A stretch of 64,000 nt of DNA from Actinacidiphila sp. DG2A-62 (GCF_035825295.1 NZ_JAYMGI010000002.1:3229001-3293000); one strand, 5' to 3'. Counted from the first letter of the stretch, positions 45,420 through 54,799 are shown. A program made the numbers and translations. Notes: generated by a model not told the origin, from the sequence alone.

Positions 45420-47056
45420 ATGTCGGATTTCCGCCAGACCACACCCGTGACGCCGCGCGATGCTTGTCAGGTGTTCACCGACTTCGACTCCTATGTGAGA
45501 GCCGTCCAGTCGAAGGACGCCCGCTTCGACGGGTGGTTCTTCACGGCGGTGCTCACCACCCGCATCTACTGCAGGCCCAGCTGCCCGGTCGTGCCGCCCA
45601 AGGTCGAGAACATGACCTTCTACCCGAGCGCGGCGGCGGCCCAGCAGGCCGGCTTCGCGCCTGCAAGCGCTGCCGCCCCGACGCCAGCCCCGGATCGCCC
45701 CAGTGGAACGAGCGCGCCGACCTGGTCGCCCGCGCGATGCGGCTGATCGCCGACGGCGTCGTGGACCGCGACGGCGTACCGGGTCTGGCCGCGCGCCTGG
45801 GCTACAGCGAGCGCCAGATCGAGCGGCGGCTGCGCGCCGAACTCGGCGCGGGCCCGCTCGCCCTCGCCAGGGCGCAGCGCGCGCAGACCGCCCGGCTGCT
45901 GATCGAGACCAGCGCGATGCCCATGGGCGAGATCGCGTTCGCGGCCGGTTTCGCGAGCATCCGCGCCTTCAACGACACCGTGCGTGAGGTCTTCGCGCTG
46001 TCGCCCAGCGAGCTGCGCGCCCGGGTCGCCAAGGGCCGTCCGCCGGCCGCCTCGGGCACGCTGGCGCTGCGGCTGCCGTTCCGCCGTCCGCTCACTCCCG
46101 ACAACCTGTTCGGACACCTGGCGGCCACCGCCGTGCCGGGCGTGGAGGAGTGGCGCGCGGGCGCGTACCGGCGGACGCTGCGGCTGCCGCACGGCCCCGG
46201 CATCGCGTCGCTGCGGCCCACCCCCGACCACATCGCCTGCCGGCTCTGGCTCACCGACTGGCGCGACCTGGGGCAGGCGATCAGCCGCTGCCGGCGGATG
46301 CTCGACCTGGACGCCGACCCGCTCGCGGTGGACGCCCTGCTGTCCGAGGACCCGGTGCTCGCGCCCCTGGTGGCCAAGGCGCCCGGGCGGCGGGTGCCGC
46401 GGGTAGCCGACGGCCCGGAGTTCGCGGTGCGCGCGGTGCTCGGCCAGCAGGTGTCGACGGCCGCCGCGCGCACGCTCGCGGGCCGCCTGGTGGCCGCCCA
46501 CGGCGAACCGGTGGCCGATCCCGCGGGCGGCCTGACGCACCTGTTCCCGTCCGCCGAGGCGCTGGCCGGCCACGACCCGCAGGCGCTGGCGATGCCGCGC
46601 GCCCGCCGGGCCACGCTCGCCGCCCTGGTGCGGGCTCTGGCCGCCGGCGAGGTCGACCTCGACGTGGGCAGCGACTGGCAGCAGGCGCGCGCCGGCCTGG
46701 CCGGGCTGCCGGGCTTCGGCCCCTGGACGGTGGAGGCCGTCGCCATGCGCGCGCTGGGCGATCCCGACGCCTTCCCCGCGACCGACCTGGGCGTGCGGTA
46801 CGCGGCGCGCGATCTCGGGCTGCCAACCACCCCGGCCGCGCTGACCAGGTATGCGGCGACTTGGCAGCCGTGGCGCGCGTACGCGACGCAGTACCTGTGG
46901 GCGGTGGGCGACCACCCGATCAATTTCATGCCCACCCAGACGCCGGACACACTCACTCCATCGGGTGAGACGACGCCGGCCGACGATCCGACAACCAGTC
47001 GTACGATGACCGCCGCTGCGGCGACCGCAGCCGTCACGAAAGGCATGGTCCGATGA
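45420..47056 (+). CDS. alkA: Ada-AlkA fusion: alkylation-repair glycosylase with regulator domains (frameshifted)
   Basis: A methyl-phosphotriester-sensing Ada domain, an AraC-type helix-turn-helix and a 3-methyladenine glycosylase on one chain. The Ada part (RFDGWFFTAVLTTRIYCRPS, ending AAAAQQAGF) is in the frame starting at ATG 45420 (or GTG 45471). The rest (RACKRCRPDASPGSPQW, the HTH, and the AlkA HhH region GLPGFGPWTVEAVAMRALG with its catalytic Asp in FPATDLGV) is in another frame. Restoring one C at about 45656 joins them exactly and rebuilds the four-cysteine zinc site, so one base is missing here. The stop overlaps ogt (ATGA), making an adaptive-response operon. Confidence 0.88.
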
Positions 47057-47562
47057 CGACCAGTGTCCACACCGTCCTCGACAGCCCCTGCGGCCCGCTG
47101 ACCCTGGTCGCGCGCGAGGAGCGGCTGGCCGGACTGTACATGACCGAGCACCGCCACCAGCCGGCCCAGGAGACGTTCGGCCCGCGCGTGGCCGCCGACG
47201 ACCTGCCGGTGCTCAAGGACGCGGCGCGCCAACTGGAGGCGTACTTCGCGGGTGACCTCACCGACTTCGACATCGACGTCGCGGTCACCGGCACGCCCTT
47301 CCAGCAGCGCGTCTGGGCGGCCCTGCGCGACATCCCCTACGGCGAGACCGTCTCCTACGGAGAACTCGCACGCGCCCTGGGCCAGCCGACCGCCTCGCGC
47401 GCCGTCGGCCTGGCCAACGGCCGCAACCCGGTCAGCATCATCGTCCCCTGCCACCGCGTGGTCGGCGCCGACGGCAGCCTCACCGGCTACGGCGGCGGCC
47501 TGGAGCGCAAGCGCTGGCTCCTCGGCTTCGAGAGCAGCAGCCGGCAGCCCACCCTCATCTGA
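47053..47562 (+). CDS. ogt: Methylated-DNA--[protein]-cysteine S-methyltransferase
   Basis: A 169-residue suicide repair protein that removes methyl groups from O6-methylguanine. The acceptor cysteine is in NPVSIIVPCHRVVGADG; the DNA-binding FQQRVWAALRDIPYGETVSY and the arginine-finger region TASRAVGLANGRNP are present. The ATG overlaps the stop of the Ada-AlkA gene, so direct reversal and base excision repair are co-expressed. Confidence 0.95.
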   Translation: MTTSVHTVLDSPCGPLTLVAREERLAGLYMTEHRHQPAQETFGPRVAADDLPVLKDAARQLEAYFAGDLTDFDIDVAVTGTPFQQRVWAALRDIPYGETVSYGELARALGQPTASRAVGLANGRNPVSIIVPCHRVVGADGSLTGYGGGLERKRWLLGFESSSRQPTLI

Positions 47563-47606
47563 TCCGACGATCGGGCGCCGCTCCTACGAAGCAGGTCCGC
47601 ACGACG

Positions 47607-50300
47607 TCAGACGACCGCCTCCGCGGGCCGTGTCCCAGGGTCCGCAGAGGTGACCGCGTCAACGTCCGTCCGCGCGCCGTCACCCCTGCGCCTGCGCCAC
47701 CACGCATAGGCGGCGACCCCCAGGGTGCCGGCCAGCGACGCGGCGCCGACCGCCTCCCCCTGGTGCAGCCCGGGCGGGGTGAACGCGCAGTCCACGGTGT
47801 GCGTGCCGTCCGTGCCCACGCCCGCGCCGGCGCCGAGCGGCGCCGACACCAGGCCGAGGTAGGCGTGGGCCGGGCGGGAGGGACCGCCGTCGACCGCGCA
47901 CGACCACCCGGCGATGGCCGGCGCCGCGACCACGGCGTACCCGCGGGCACCGCGCGGCAGCCGTGCCCGCACGCCGTCGGCGGTGACGTCCACGCGGGTC
48001 GCGCCGCTCGCCGCCAGGCGCCGTTCCGCGGCCGCCAGACGCGGCAGCGACAGGCAGCCGATCCCGCCCGGGTCGACGGTGAACCGCCCGTCCGCCGCGG
48101 TCAGCCGCAGCGCGAGGCGGCCGTCGGCCGGTGCGTCGCCCAGCAGTTGCACGGGCGCGCGATGGCTGGGCAGACCGCCCAGGTAGCGGACCACGGACGC
48201 GGGGCCGCCGCTGCCGCCGCCGCGCCCGTCCAGGCGGACGTCGCCCCGGAAGTCCGGCGCCCAGAAGTACACCTGGCTGTTGCCGGGGCAGGAGGACTGG
48301 ACGCGGTACGTGCTGTGCCGGGCGTCCCCGGCGCGGCCGGGCGTCTCGTAGGCGCCGCCGCGGCCGGGGCGCAGGACGCGTCCGTCGCCGTCGCGCAGGG
48401 TCATCCGCGCGACGTCGTAGACGTCGCTGCCCAGCAGCAGCTCCTGGTTGCGGTAGGGCGAGTGGCCGTAGCCGGCGGTGGCCTCGGGGTGCACGGTGAC
48501 CAGGGGAGGCACCGGTCGGCGCGTCACCGTGGGCGTCACCCCTGGTGCGGGCGTCCCGGGCTTGGCCGGGTTCTCCGGGGAGCGCAGGCGGGCGCCGACG
48601 GAGAAGAGGGTGTCGGTGACGGGGTTGTCCAGGCTCTGCAGCGACCGGCCGCGCGAGGTCCAGCCGCCGCCCAGCGACTCCAGGGTGCGCGTCCACACGT
48701 CGGCGGTCAGGCTGCTGTAGTACTGGGCACCCTGGCCGCCCACCGCCAGCGGGTCGTTGCCGACGGTCTGGGCGCGCCCCGGGTCGGTGCGATAGCGCGG
48801 CCAGTCGTCGGCATCCTCCAGGACGCCGCGCTGGGCGTTCTGCCGCGTCCCCCACACGGGGTAGTCGTCCATGGCGGCCAGCCGTTTGCGGTCGATCCAG
48901 GCGTTGCTCGCCGCCAACTGGCCCACCTGGGCGGCGACGAGCACACCTATGGCGACCGCGGCGGGAACCGCGGCGGCGGAGGCGCCGCCCTCCTTGAGGC
49001 GCCGCAGCCACAGCAGCATCCCCGCGGTGACCGCCACGCCGACCGCGAGCATCGGGTAGCTGCCGACCCCCGCGAGCCCGGAGTCGGCGTCCAGGGCGGC
49101 GATCGCGGCGACCAGCGCCATCACCCCCGCGCCGTAGGCCAGCGGCCGCCGGGCGGGCAGACCGTGGGAGACCGTCAGCCACGCGGCGATCACCAGGATG
49201 CCGCTGAGCACGAACGTCTGCCGGTACGGGCTGCCGTTGGGCGTGGTGAACGCGTGCCACAGCAGGTGCGTCGGCCGCCAGTCGAACGACGCGGCCACGA
49301 CGACCGCCAGGACCGTCCACACCGCGCGGGTGCGCCGCGCGACGGCCGGGTGGAACGGCAGCACGAACGCCAGCAGCAGCGCCGCGGTGTCGACGTACGT
49401 GGACGGGCTGGAGAAGCCGTAGGTGCCCGGCAGGAGCCGTACGAGGAAGTCGGACCAGGGCAGGGGCCGGAAGGTGCGCTGCAGGCCCGGGTAGGCCTGC
49501 TCCGTGCCCTTGACGACGGTCAGCAGCAGCGGCGCGGTGAGGCCGATGCCGAGGGCGGTGGTCAGCGCGGCCCGCCCGAGCGCCCACGCTCGGCCCCTCG
49601 CCGGGGTGCGGCCGACCGGCGCTGGCTCGGTGATCAGCCGGGCCGCCAGCACGAGGGCCGCGCCCAGGGTGGCCATGTAGGCGGTGTAGAAGTTCGCGGT
49701 CCAGCACACCGCGGCCACCGCGACGCCCGCCACCGGCCGCCGCCCGTGCCGTGCCCACTCGCCGACCATGCACAGCAGCGGGAACGCGATGAGGCCGTCG
49801 AGCCACATCGGGTTGTACGACGCGAGCATCATCGTCCAGCCGCACAGCGCGTAGGACGCGCCGAGCATGCCGGCCGCCCACCGCGGCCCCGGGCGCAGCG
49901 CGAGCAGCAGGCACGCCATGGCCGCGGCGGCGGCGCCGAGTTTGAGGACGGTGACGACATAGACGGCCAGGTCGATGCGGTCGCGGGGGAACAGCGCCAC
50001 CAGGGGCGCGAACGGGCTGCTCAGATACGTGCCGTAGTCGGGGAGGAAGCTGCTGCCGTATCCGGACTGCCAGTTGAGCAGCCAGCCGCCGTCCGCCCTG
50101 CCGTGCAGCAGGTCCCACAGGTGGGCGTGGAAGGGAACGAACTGGTTGCCGAGGTCGTTGACGTCGCGCGTCCTGCGCCCGAACGGGTACTGCCCGGCCA
50201 TCGCGTCCCCGGCGCAGAAGGCGACGACCGCGATCCCGGCTGCGAGCAGTGCCGCCCGCAGCCTGTCGGCCCCCGCCACGGGGACGTGCTCGGCTGCCAT
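47607..50300 (-). CDS. YfhO family multi-spanning membrane protein
   Basis: An 897-residue integral membrane protein with about 12-14 hydrophobic segments, of the YfhO family with a GT-C-like fold. N-terminal landmarks are the first-loop DVNDLGNQFVPFHAHLWDLL, GYGSSFLPDYGTYLSSP and ASYNPMWLDGLIAFPLL. In Firmicutes YfhO proteins act in glycosylation of wall or lipoteichoic polymers; the substrate here is unknown. A large extracytoplasmic domain spans about residues 500-840. The ATG at 50300 starts it; the gene stands alone and converges on ogt. Confidence 0.85.
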   Translation of the reverse strand: MAAEHVPVAGADRLRAALLAAGIAVVAFCAGDAMAGQYPFGRRTRDVNDLGNQFVPFHAHLWDLLHGRADGGWLLNWQSGYGSSFLPDYGTYLSSPFAPLVALFPRDRIDLAVYVVTVLKLGAAAAAMACLLLALRPGPRWAAGMLGASYALCGWTMMLASYNPMWLDGLIAFPLLCMVGEWARHGRRPVAGVAVAAVCWTANFYTAYMATLGAALVLAARLITEPAPVGRTPARGRAWALGRAALTTALGIGLTAPLLLTVVKGTEQAYPGLQRTFRPLPWSDFLVRLLPGTYGFSSPSTYVDTAALLLAFVLPFHPAVARRTRAVWTVLAVVVAASFDWRPTHLLWHAFTTPNGSPYRQTFVLSGILVIAAWLTVSHGLPARRPLAYGAGVMALVAAIAALDADSGLAGVGSYPMLAVGVAVTAGMLLWLRRLKEGGASAAAVPAAVAIGVLVAAQVGQLAASNAWIDRKRLAAMDDYPVWGTRQNAQRGVLEDADDWPRYRTDPGRAQTVGNDPLAVGGQGAQYYSSLTADVWTRTLESLGGGWTSRGRSLQSLDNPVTDTLFSVGARLRSPENPAKPGTPAPGVTPTVTRRPVPPLVTVHPEATAGYGHSPYRNQELLLGSDVYDVARMTLRDGDGRVLRPGRGGAYETPGRAGDARHSTYRVQSSCPGNSQVYFWAPDFRGDVRLDGRGGGSGGPASVVRYLGGLPSHRAPVQLLGDAPADGRLALRLTAADGRFTVDPGGIGCLSLPRLAAAERRLAASGATRVDVTADGVRARLPRGARGYAVVAAPAIAGWSCAVDGGPSRPAHAYLGLVSAPLGAGAGVGTDGTHTVDCAFTPPGLHQGEAVGAASLAGTLGVAAYAWWRRRRGDGARTDVDAVTSADPGTRPAEAVV

Positions 50301-50400
50301 GGGTTCCCCCGGTGTGCATCATTCGGTAAAAGTCAGCGCATGCTAGGCAGCCGGGCGGGGCGGAACGGTGACGTCCGCCCGACTCCGGGGTGAACGCAGC

Positions 50401-50433
50401 GTCCCCGGCCGGTAATTGACCGCGGCCGGGGAC
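50401..50433. terminator. Hairpin between mmpL and the YfhO gene
   Basis: Perfect 10-bp arms GTCCCCGGCC (50401-50410) and GGCCGGGGAC (50424-50433) with a 13-base loop. It lies about 130 bases past the mmpL stop and 100 bases upstream of the YfhO ATG. On the plus strand it is followed by AGCTTTT. It may end the leftward mmpL transcript. Confidence 0.55.
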
Positions 50434-50562
50434 AGCTTTTAGGCAAAGATGAACGCGAGGCGGACAACCACCGGGGGCGTTCTCCCCTCGGCCCCTCCGC
50501 CCCAGGTGTCGCCCTTGGTGAGCCGCCACGCCCCAACCGGGCGACGCCCAAGGCGGCGGGCG

Positions 50563-52770
50563 CTACACGGTGACCGGTTCGCGCTCCTGCTCATCGGCGC
50601 GCGCGGCGGCCTGCGCGGCCAGCGTCCTGCGCAACTGCTCGCCCTCGACGTCCACGTTGGGCAGCGCGCGGTCCAGCCGGCGCGGCAGCCACCACGCCGC
50701 GCGTCCCAGGAGCGCGAGCACCGCCGGGACGATCGTCATCCGTACGACGAACGCGTCGAAGGCGACGGCGATCGCCAGCCCGAAGCCCATCATCTTGATC
50801 ATCGATTCCGACGATCCGATGAATCCGGCGAAGACGCTGATCATGATGACCGCGGCGGCCGACACCACCCGGGCGCCGTGGGTGAATCCGGTGACGACGG
50901 CCTGACCGGGTGTCTCACCGTGGACGAACGCCTCCCTCATACGGGTGACCAGGAACACCTCGTAGTCCATGGCCAGTCCGAAGACCACGCCGACCATGAA
51001 GATCGGCATCATGCTCATGATCGGACCGGTCTGCTGAACGCCCATCAGACCGGACAGCCATCCCCACTGGAACACCGCGACGACCGCGCCGAGCGCCGCC
51101 AGCACCGACAGCAGGAAGCCGACAGCGGCCTTCAGCGGCACCAGGATCGACCGGAACACGACCATCAGCAGCAGGAACGCCAGTCCCACCACGAGCGCCA
51201 GATACGGCAGCAGGGCGTCGTTCAGCTGCTGCGAGACGTCGATGTTCATCGCGGTCGTGCCGGTGACGAGCACCTTGGCGCCGGTGGCCGTCCCGAAGGC
51301 GTCGGAGTGGTCCCTGATGACGTGCACCAGGTCCTCGGTCCGCGTGCTGCTCGGCTTGGACTCCGGCACCACGGTGAGCGTCGCCGTGTCGCCCTTGGTG
51401 TTGAACGCGGGGTCGCTCACCGTCTTGACGTCCGGGAAGCCGGCGACGGTCTTCTCGACGTCCTGGGCGGCCTGCTTCGGGTGGTCGCTGTGCGCGGTGT
51501 CCACCACGACCATGAGGGGTCCGTTGAAGCCCGGTCCGAAGCCCTCGGAGAGCATGTCGTACGCCCTGCGCTGCGTGGTGCTGACGGGCTGTGAGCCGTC
51601 GTCGGGCAGGCCCAGCTCCATCCGGCTCATCGGCACCGCGGCGAGCCCCAGCGCCACGACGGCGCCGATCAGGAACGGAACCCTGCGGCGTACCACCAGC
51701 CGGGCCCACCGGGTGCCCAGGTTCGGCCTGCGGGTGTCCTTCACCCGCCCCTTGCGGACCTTGCGGGTGAGCACCTTGGGGCCGGCGAAGCCGAGCAGCG
51801 CGGGGATCAGGGTGAGCGCGATGAGCACGGCGAGCGCGACGGTGGCCGCGGCGGCCAGTCCCATCTTGGTGAGCATCGGGATGCCGACGACGGCGAGGCC
51901 GGCGAGGGCGATCAGCACGGTGAGCCCCGCGAAGACCACCGCGGAGCCGGCGGTGCCCACCGCGCGCCCCGCGGCGTCCTCGCCGTCGCGGCCCTCCATG
52001 AGCTCGTGCCGGTGCCGGGAGACGATGAACAGCGCGTAGTCGATGCCGACCGCCAGTCCGATCATCGACGCCAGGGTGGACGAGGTGCTCGACAGCCCCA
52101 GGGTGGTGGCCAGCGCGGTGATCCCCGCGATGCCGACGCCGACGCCCATCACCGCGGTGAGCAGGGGCAGTCCGGCCGCGACCAGGGAGCCGAAGGTGAG
52201 CAGGAGCACCACCGCGGCGATGCCGATGCCGATGACCTCGCTGTCGCCGGTCTCCGGTGACGCCTCCAGGGCGGTGCCGCCCGTCTCCACGGTCAGGCCG
52301 GCGTCCCTGCCCTCCTGGGCGGCGTCCTTGATGGCCTCGTGAGTGGCGTCGGTGATCTCCGTGGACTTCGCGGTGTACGTCACCGTCGCATAGGCGGTGG
52401 TGCCGTCCTTGCTGACCGCGTCGGCGGTGAACGGGTCGGTGACGCTCGCGTGCTGCGGGCTGTTCTTCAGATCGGTGACGACGTGCTCCACTGCGGCCCT
52501 GCTCGCGCCCACGGTGATCTTCTGGCCGTCGGGCGCCTGGAAGACCATACGGGCGGTCGCCCCGTCGGCGTCGGAGGCGGGGAAGCGCTCGTGCAGCAGG
52601 TCGAACGCCCGCTGCGCCTCCGTGCCGGGCACGGTGAAGTTGTCGCTCGGCGCGGACGGCGCGCTGGCGGCCCCGACGCCGGCGAGCGCCAGCAGGGCTA
52701 TCCACAGCAGGACGACGTACCGCCGTTGCCGGAAGGAGAACCGGCCGAGTCTGTACAGGAATGTGGCCAT
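50563..52770 (-). CDS. MMPL family RND-type transporter
   Basis: A 735-residue RND-superfamily exporter with 12 expected membrane segments in two halves, each with a large extracytoplasmic loop after the first helix. Diagnostic regions are VGIDYALFIVSRHRHELMEG (TM4 of half one, with the conserved Asp-Tyr pair) and FGLAMDYEVFLVTRMREAFV (half two). MMPL proteins export lipids, glycolipids or drugs. The ATG at 52770 has no rival. The upstream TetR gene, 149 bases away in the same direction, is the probable repressor. Confidence 0.92.
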   Translation of the reverse strand: MATFLYRLGRFSFRQRRYVVLLWIALLALAGVGAASAPSAPSDNFTVPGTEAQRAFDLLHERFPASDADGATARMVFQAPDGQKITVGASRAAVEHVVTDLKNSPQHASVTDPFTADAVSKDGTTAYATVTYTAKSTEITDATHEAIKDAAQEGRDAGLTVETGGTALEASPETGDSEVIGIGIAAVVLLLTFGSLVAAGLPLLTAVMGVGVGIAGITALATTLGLSSTSSTLASMIGLAVGIDYALFIVSRHRHELMEGRDGEDAAGRAVGTAGSAVVFAGLTVLIALAGLAVVGIPMLTKMGLAAAATVALAVLIALTLIPALLGFAGPKVLTRKVRKGRVKDTRRPNLGTRWARLVVRRRVPFLIGAVVALGLAAVPMSRMELGLPDDGSQPVSTTQRRAYDMLSEGFGPGFNGPLMVVVDTAHSDHPKQAAQDVEKTVAGFPDVKTVSDPAFNTKGDTATLTVVPESKPSSTRTEDLVHVIRDHSDAFGTATGAKVLVTGTTAMNIDVSQQLNDALLPYLALVVGLAFLLLMVVFRSILVPLKAAVGFLLSVLAALGAVVAVFQWGWLSGLMGVQQTGPIMSMMPIFMVGVVFGLAMDYEVFLVTRMREAFVHGETPGQAVVTGFTHGARVVSAAAVIMISVFAGFIGSSESMIKMMGFGLAIAVAFDAFVVRMTIVPAVLALLGRAAWWLPRRLDRALPNVDVEGEQLRRTLAAQAAARADEQEREPVTV

Positions 52771-52919
52771 GGAGACAGGGGCTCCCGTCAGGAGGGCGTA
52801 TGTGGGCGTGTGGAACCAGCCCGACGACGAGAGCGGCGTGTCAGGTGGGGCGGTGGCGCGGGTGTGGCGGCGGGCCGGGCCCGCCGGTCGTCGCGATGGT
52901 CAGGGGATGCCGGGCGGCC

Positions 52920-53516
52920 TTACGACAGGCCCAGCGCGGGGACGACGACGGCGTCGATGTACCGGTGGGTGTATTCCGGGTCCGGGTCGATGCCCTCGAT
53001 GATCGGCCGGGCCAGGGCGCAGCCGAACAGCATGTGCGGGAGGTAGTCGCGGGCGGGGTTGTCCGCGCGCAGCTCGCCGCGGTCGACGGCGCGCTGCACC
53101 ACGCCGCGGAAGCTCTCCAGCTCCGGTTCGATGAGCAGCTCGCGCAGCGCGCGGAACAGGTCCTCGTTGCGGAACGCGGCGTGCGCCAGCCCCCGCATCA
53201 GCTCCTGGTCGCGCTTGATCTCGTGCTCATCGTGACATCTGACGAGTTCGTGCAGGTCACCCGCGAGCGAGCCGGTGTCTATGTCTCCGATCGACACCGG
53301 TGCGTTGTGGCGCAGCGCGGTGGCGACCAGTTCCGGCTTGCCCTTCCACTGGCGGTAGAGGGTGGCCTTGCTCGACCGGGTGCGCGCGGCGACGGCGTCC
53401 ATGGTCAACGCCTCGTAGCCGACCTCGCGCAGCAGCTCGACGACGGCGGTGTACAGCTCCCGCTCACGCTCGGGGGTCAGGCGCGTACGGCGCACGGCGG
53501 TCGTCTCCGGCGACAT
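52920..53516 (-). CDS. TetR/AcrR family repressor of the MMPL transporter
   Basis: A 198-residue TetR-type regulator with the helix-turn-helix ALTMDAVAARTRSSKATLYR near residue 40, followed by QWKGKPELVATAL, and a C-terminal ligand domain of the TetR_C_11/AcrR type. The ATG at 53516 follows GGGAGGA. It lies directly upstream of the exporter gene, so it probably represses both. A CGAAACG...CGTTTCG palindrome 107 bases upstream is the candidate operator. Confidence 0.88.
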   Translation of the reverse strand: MSPETTAVRRTRLTPERERELYTAVVELLREVGYEALTMDAVAARTRSSKATLYRQWKGKPELVATALRHNAPVSIGDIDTGSLAGDLHELVRCHDEHEIKRDQELMRGLAHAAFRNEDLFRALRELLIEPELESFRGVVQRAVDRGELRADNPARDYLPHMLFGCALARPIIEGIDPDPEYTHRYIDAVVVPALGLS

Positions 53517-53622
53517 GACCTGTCCTCCCTCTCACCTGGGGTGTGTGCACGCACACCGTACGGGTACGGGGCGCGGCGTTGTCGAAACGATGTCGTACAC
53601 ATAAGACTAGACGGCGCACGAA

Positions 53623-53640
53623 CGAAACGCCACCGTTTCG
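53623..53640. promoter_or_regulatory. Candidate TetR operator (CGAAACG-N4-CGTTTCG)
   Basis: An 18-bp palindrome with perfect 7-bp arms, CGAAACG (53623-53629) and CGTTTCG (53634-53640), upstream of the TetR-MMPL pair. A further CGAAACG half-site is at 53583-53589. This spacing is typical for TetR dimers. Binding is inferred from position. Confidence 0.6.
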
Positions 53641-53729
53641 ATCGTGGGCCGCATCACGTGGCCGGCGGTCAACCCTGGGGCGGCGACGCGGGCGCCTGGT
53701 GCGGCAGGCTTCGCGCGGGTGCCCCAGGC

Positions 53730-53814
53730 GGGCGCCTTGTGCGGGCCGACGCCTTATGCGGGGCGGACGCCTTATGCGGGCGGACGCCTTATGCGGACGG
53801 GTACCCTATGCGGG
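53730..53814. repeat. 17-18-bp repeats (CCTTATGCGGG core) copying the ribA 3' end
   Basis: Units beginning near 53730, 53748, 53766, 53783 and 53801 share GACGCCTTATGCGGG with variation. The last unit (GTACCCTATGCGGG) contains the ribA stop codon at 53806-53808, so the array extends from the gene's end into the gap downstream of it. Confidence 0.75.
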
Positions 53815-54438
53815 CAGCGCCAGGGTGTGGCCGGTGTGCTCGACCTTGGCGCGCAGGTAGCGGACGTTCGAGGACGAGACGTGGACGCCGGTGGGGACGC
53901 GCTCGGCGACGGTGATGCCGTGCGCGGTGAGCTGCGCGGCCTTGTCGGGGTTGTTGGTCAGCAGCCGTACGCGGTCGGCGCCCAGGGCGTGCAGCATCTG
54001 CGCGGCTGCGGTGTAGTCGCGCTCGTCCTCGCCCCGACCTAGCGCGACATTGGCCTCATAGGTGTCCAGGCCGCCGTCCTGCAGCGCATAGGCGTCGAGC
54101 TTGGCGTACAGGCCGATGCCGCGGCCTTCCTGGCGCAGGTACAGCAGGTAGCCCCCGGTGTCGGCGATGCGCTGCACGGCCTCCCGTAACTGGGGCCCGC
54201 AGTCGCAGCGTTCGGACCCGAACACGTCGCCGGTCAGGCATTCGGAGTGCGGCCGCACCAGGGGCACGTCGGCCCGCTCGTAGTCGCCCACCCCGAACGC
54301 GAGGTGCTCCTTGCCGTCGGCGAGCCCGGTGAAGGTGAACACGTCCGCGGTCGTCCCCCACCCGTCGGCGAACCGCAGCGGGACCCGCACTTTCGTACGA
54401 ACAACGGCTGGGGCCACCGGACTTGCGTCTACCGACAT
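53806..54438 (-). CDS. ribA: GTP cyclohydrolase II
   Basis: A 210-residue monofunctional RibA that opens GTP to 2,5-diamino-6-ribosylamino-pyrimidinone 5'-phosphate, the first step of riboflavin synthesis. The zinc and substrate region is [20 protein letters not shown], and the catalytic loop is [16 protein letters not shown]. No DHBP synthase (RibB) domain is fused. The ATG at 54438 has GAGGGAG upstream. A 13-bp inverted repeat in the leader (54450-54479) overlaps the expected initiation region; no FMN riboswitch is visible. Confidence 0.93.
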   Translation of the reverse strand: MSVDASPVAPAVVRTKVRVPLRFADGWGTTADVFTFTGLADGKEHLAFGVGDYERADVPLVRPHSECLTGDVFGSERCDCGPQLREAVQRIADTGGYLLYLRQEGRGIGLYAKLDAYALQDGGLDTYEANVALGRGEDERDYTAAAQMLHALGADRVRLLTNNPDKAAQLTAHGITVAERVPTGVHVSSSNVRYLRAKVEHTGHTLALPA

Positions 54439-54449
54439 GACGACTCCCT

Positions 54450-54479
54450 CGTAAGATCTTGAACCCTCAAGCTCTTACG
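54450..54479. promoter_or_regulatory. 30-bp imperfect palindrome in the ribA leader
   Basis: Arms CGTAAGATCTTGA (54450-54462) and TCAAGCTCTTACG (54467-54479) match at 12 of 13 positions with a 4-base centre. The palindrome starts 11 bases upstream of the ribA ATG. It could be a repressor operator or form an mRNA hairpin near the ribosome-binding site. Confidence 0.55.
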
Positions 54480-54672
54480 ACCAGCGGATTATTTCCGCCA
54501 GGGCGACGAGTGAGCCGGGTCACACGAAGGAGTGAGCCGGTCCGGGGCCCGCGGCACCCGCGGCACCCGCCAACGCGTGCAAGGTCCGACAACGACAAAG
54601 ACCCGACCGATCGTCATGATCAGCGGGATCTCGCCAACCGTTCCCGAATCGAGAAGCGGCTCGGTGGTTGGT

Positions 54673-54717
54673 TGTGGACCTGAGGGGATTCGAACCCCTG
54701 ACCCCCTCGATGCGAAC
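54673..54717. repeat. attL: 45-bp copy of the tRNA-Ala 3' half
   Basis: Identical over 45 bases to 60542-60586. It contains the T-arm and anticodon-arm 3' part of tRNA-Ala in minus orientation, but the sequence to the right (TACGGGCAGG) does not complete a tRNA, so this is the displaced end left by integration. Confidence 0.92.
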
Positions 54718-54799
54718 TACGGGCAGGGCGGTTGTTGAGGTTTGTTCACGTGGTCAACGCGCTGGTGGCGGCTGCTCTGGGTCGCTGAGCGTTGATGAG

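Noticed and set aside
47763..50393. An 876-codon open frame on the plus strand
   Set aside because: It is antisense to the YfhO-family gene over its whole length and has only Arg/Gly/Gln-rich sequence.
53730..53814. Possible small CRISPR array
   Set aside because: The units are 17-18 bp with almost no spacer and vary in sequence; no cas genes are near. It is a tandem repeat.
54439..54672. FMN riboswitch upstream of ribA
   Set aside because: None of the conserved RFN segments are present on the minus strand; only a palindrome and GAGTGAGCCGG repeats are visible.
54673..54717. A second tRNA-Ala gene
   Set aside because: Only the 3' half is present; the 5' acceptor and D-arm are missing. It is the attL copy.
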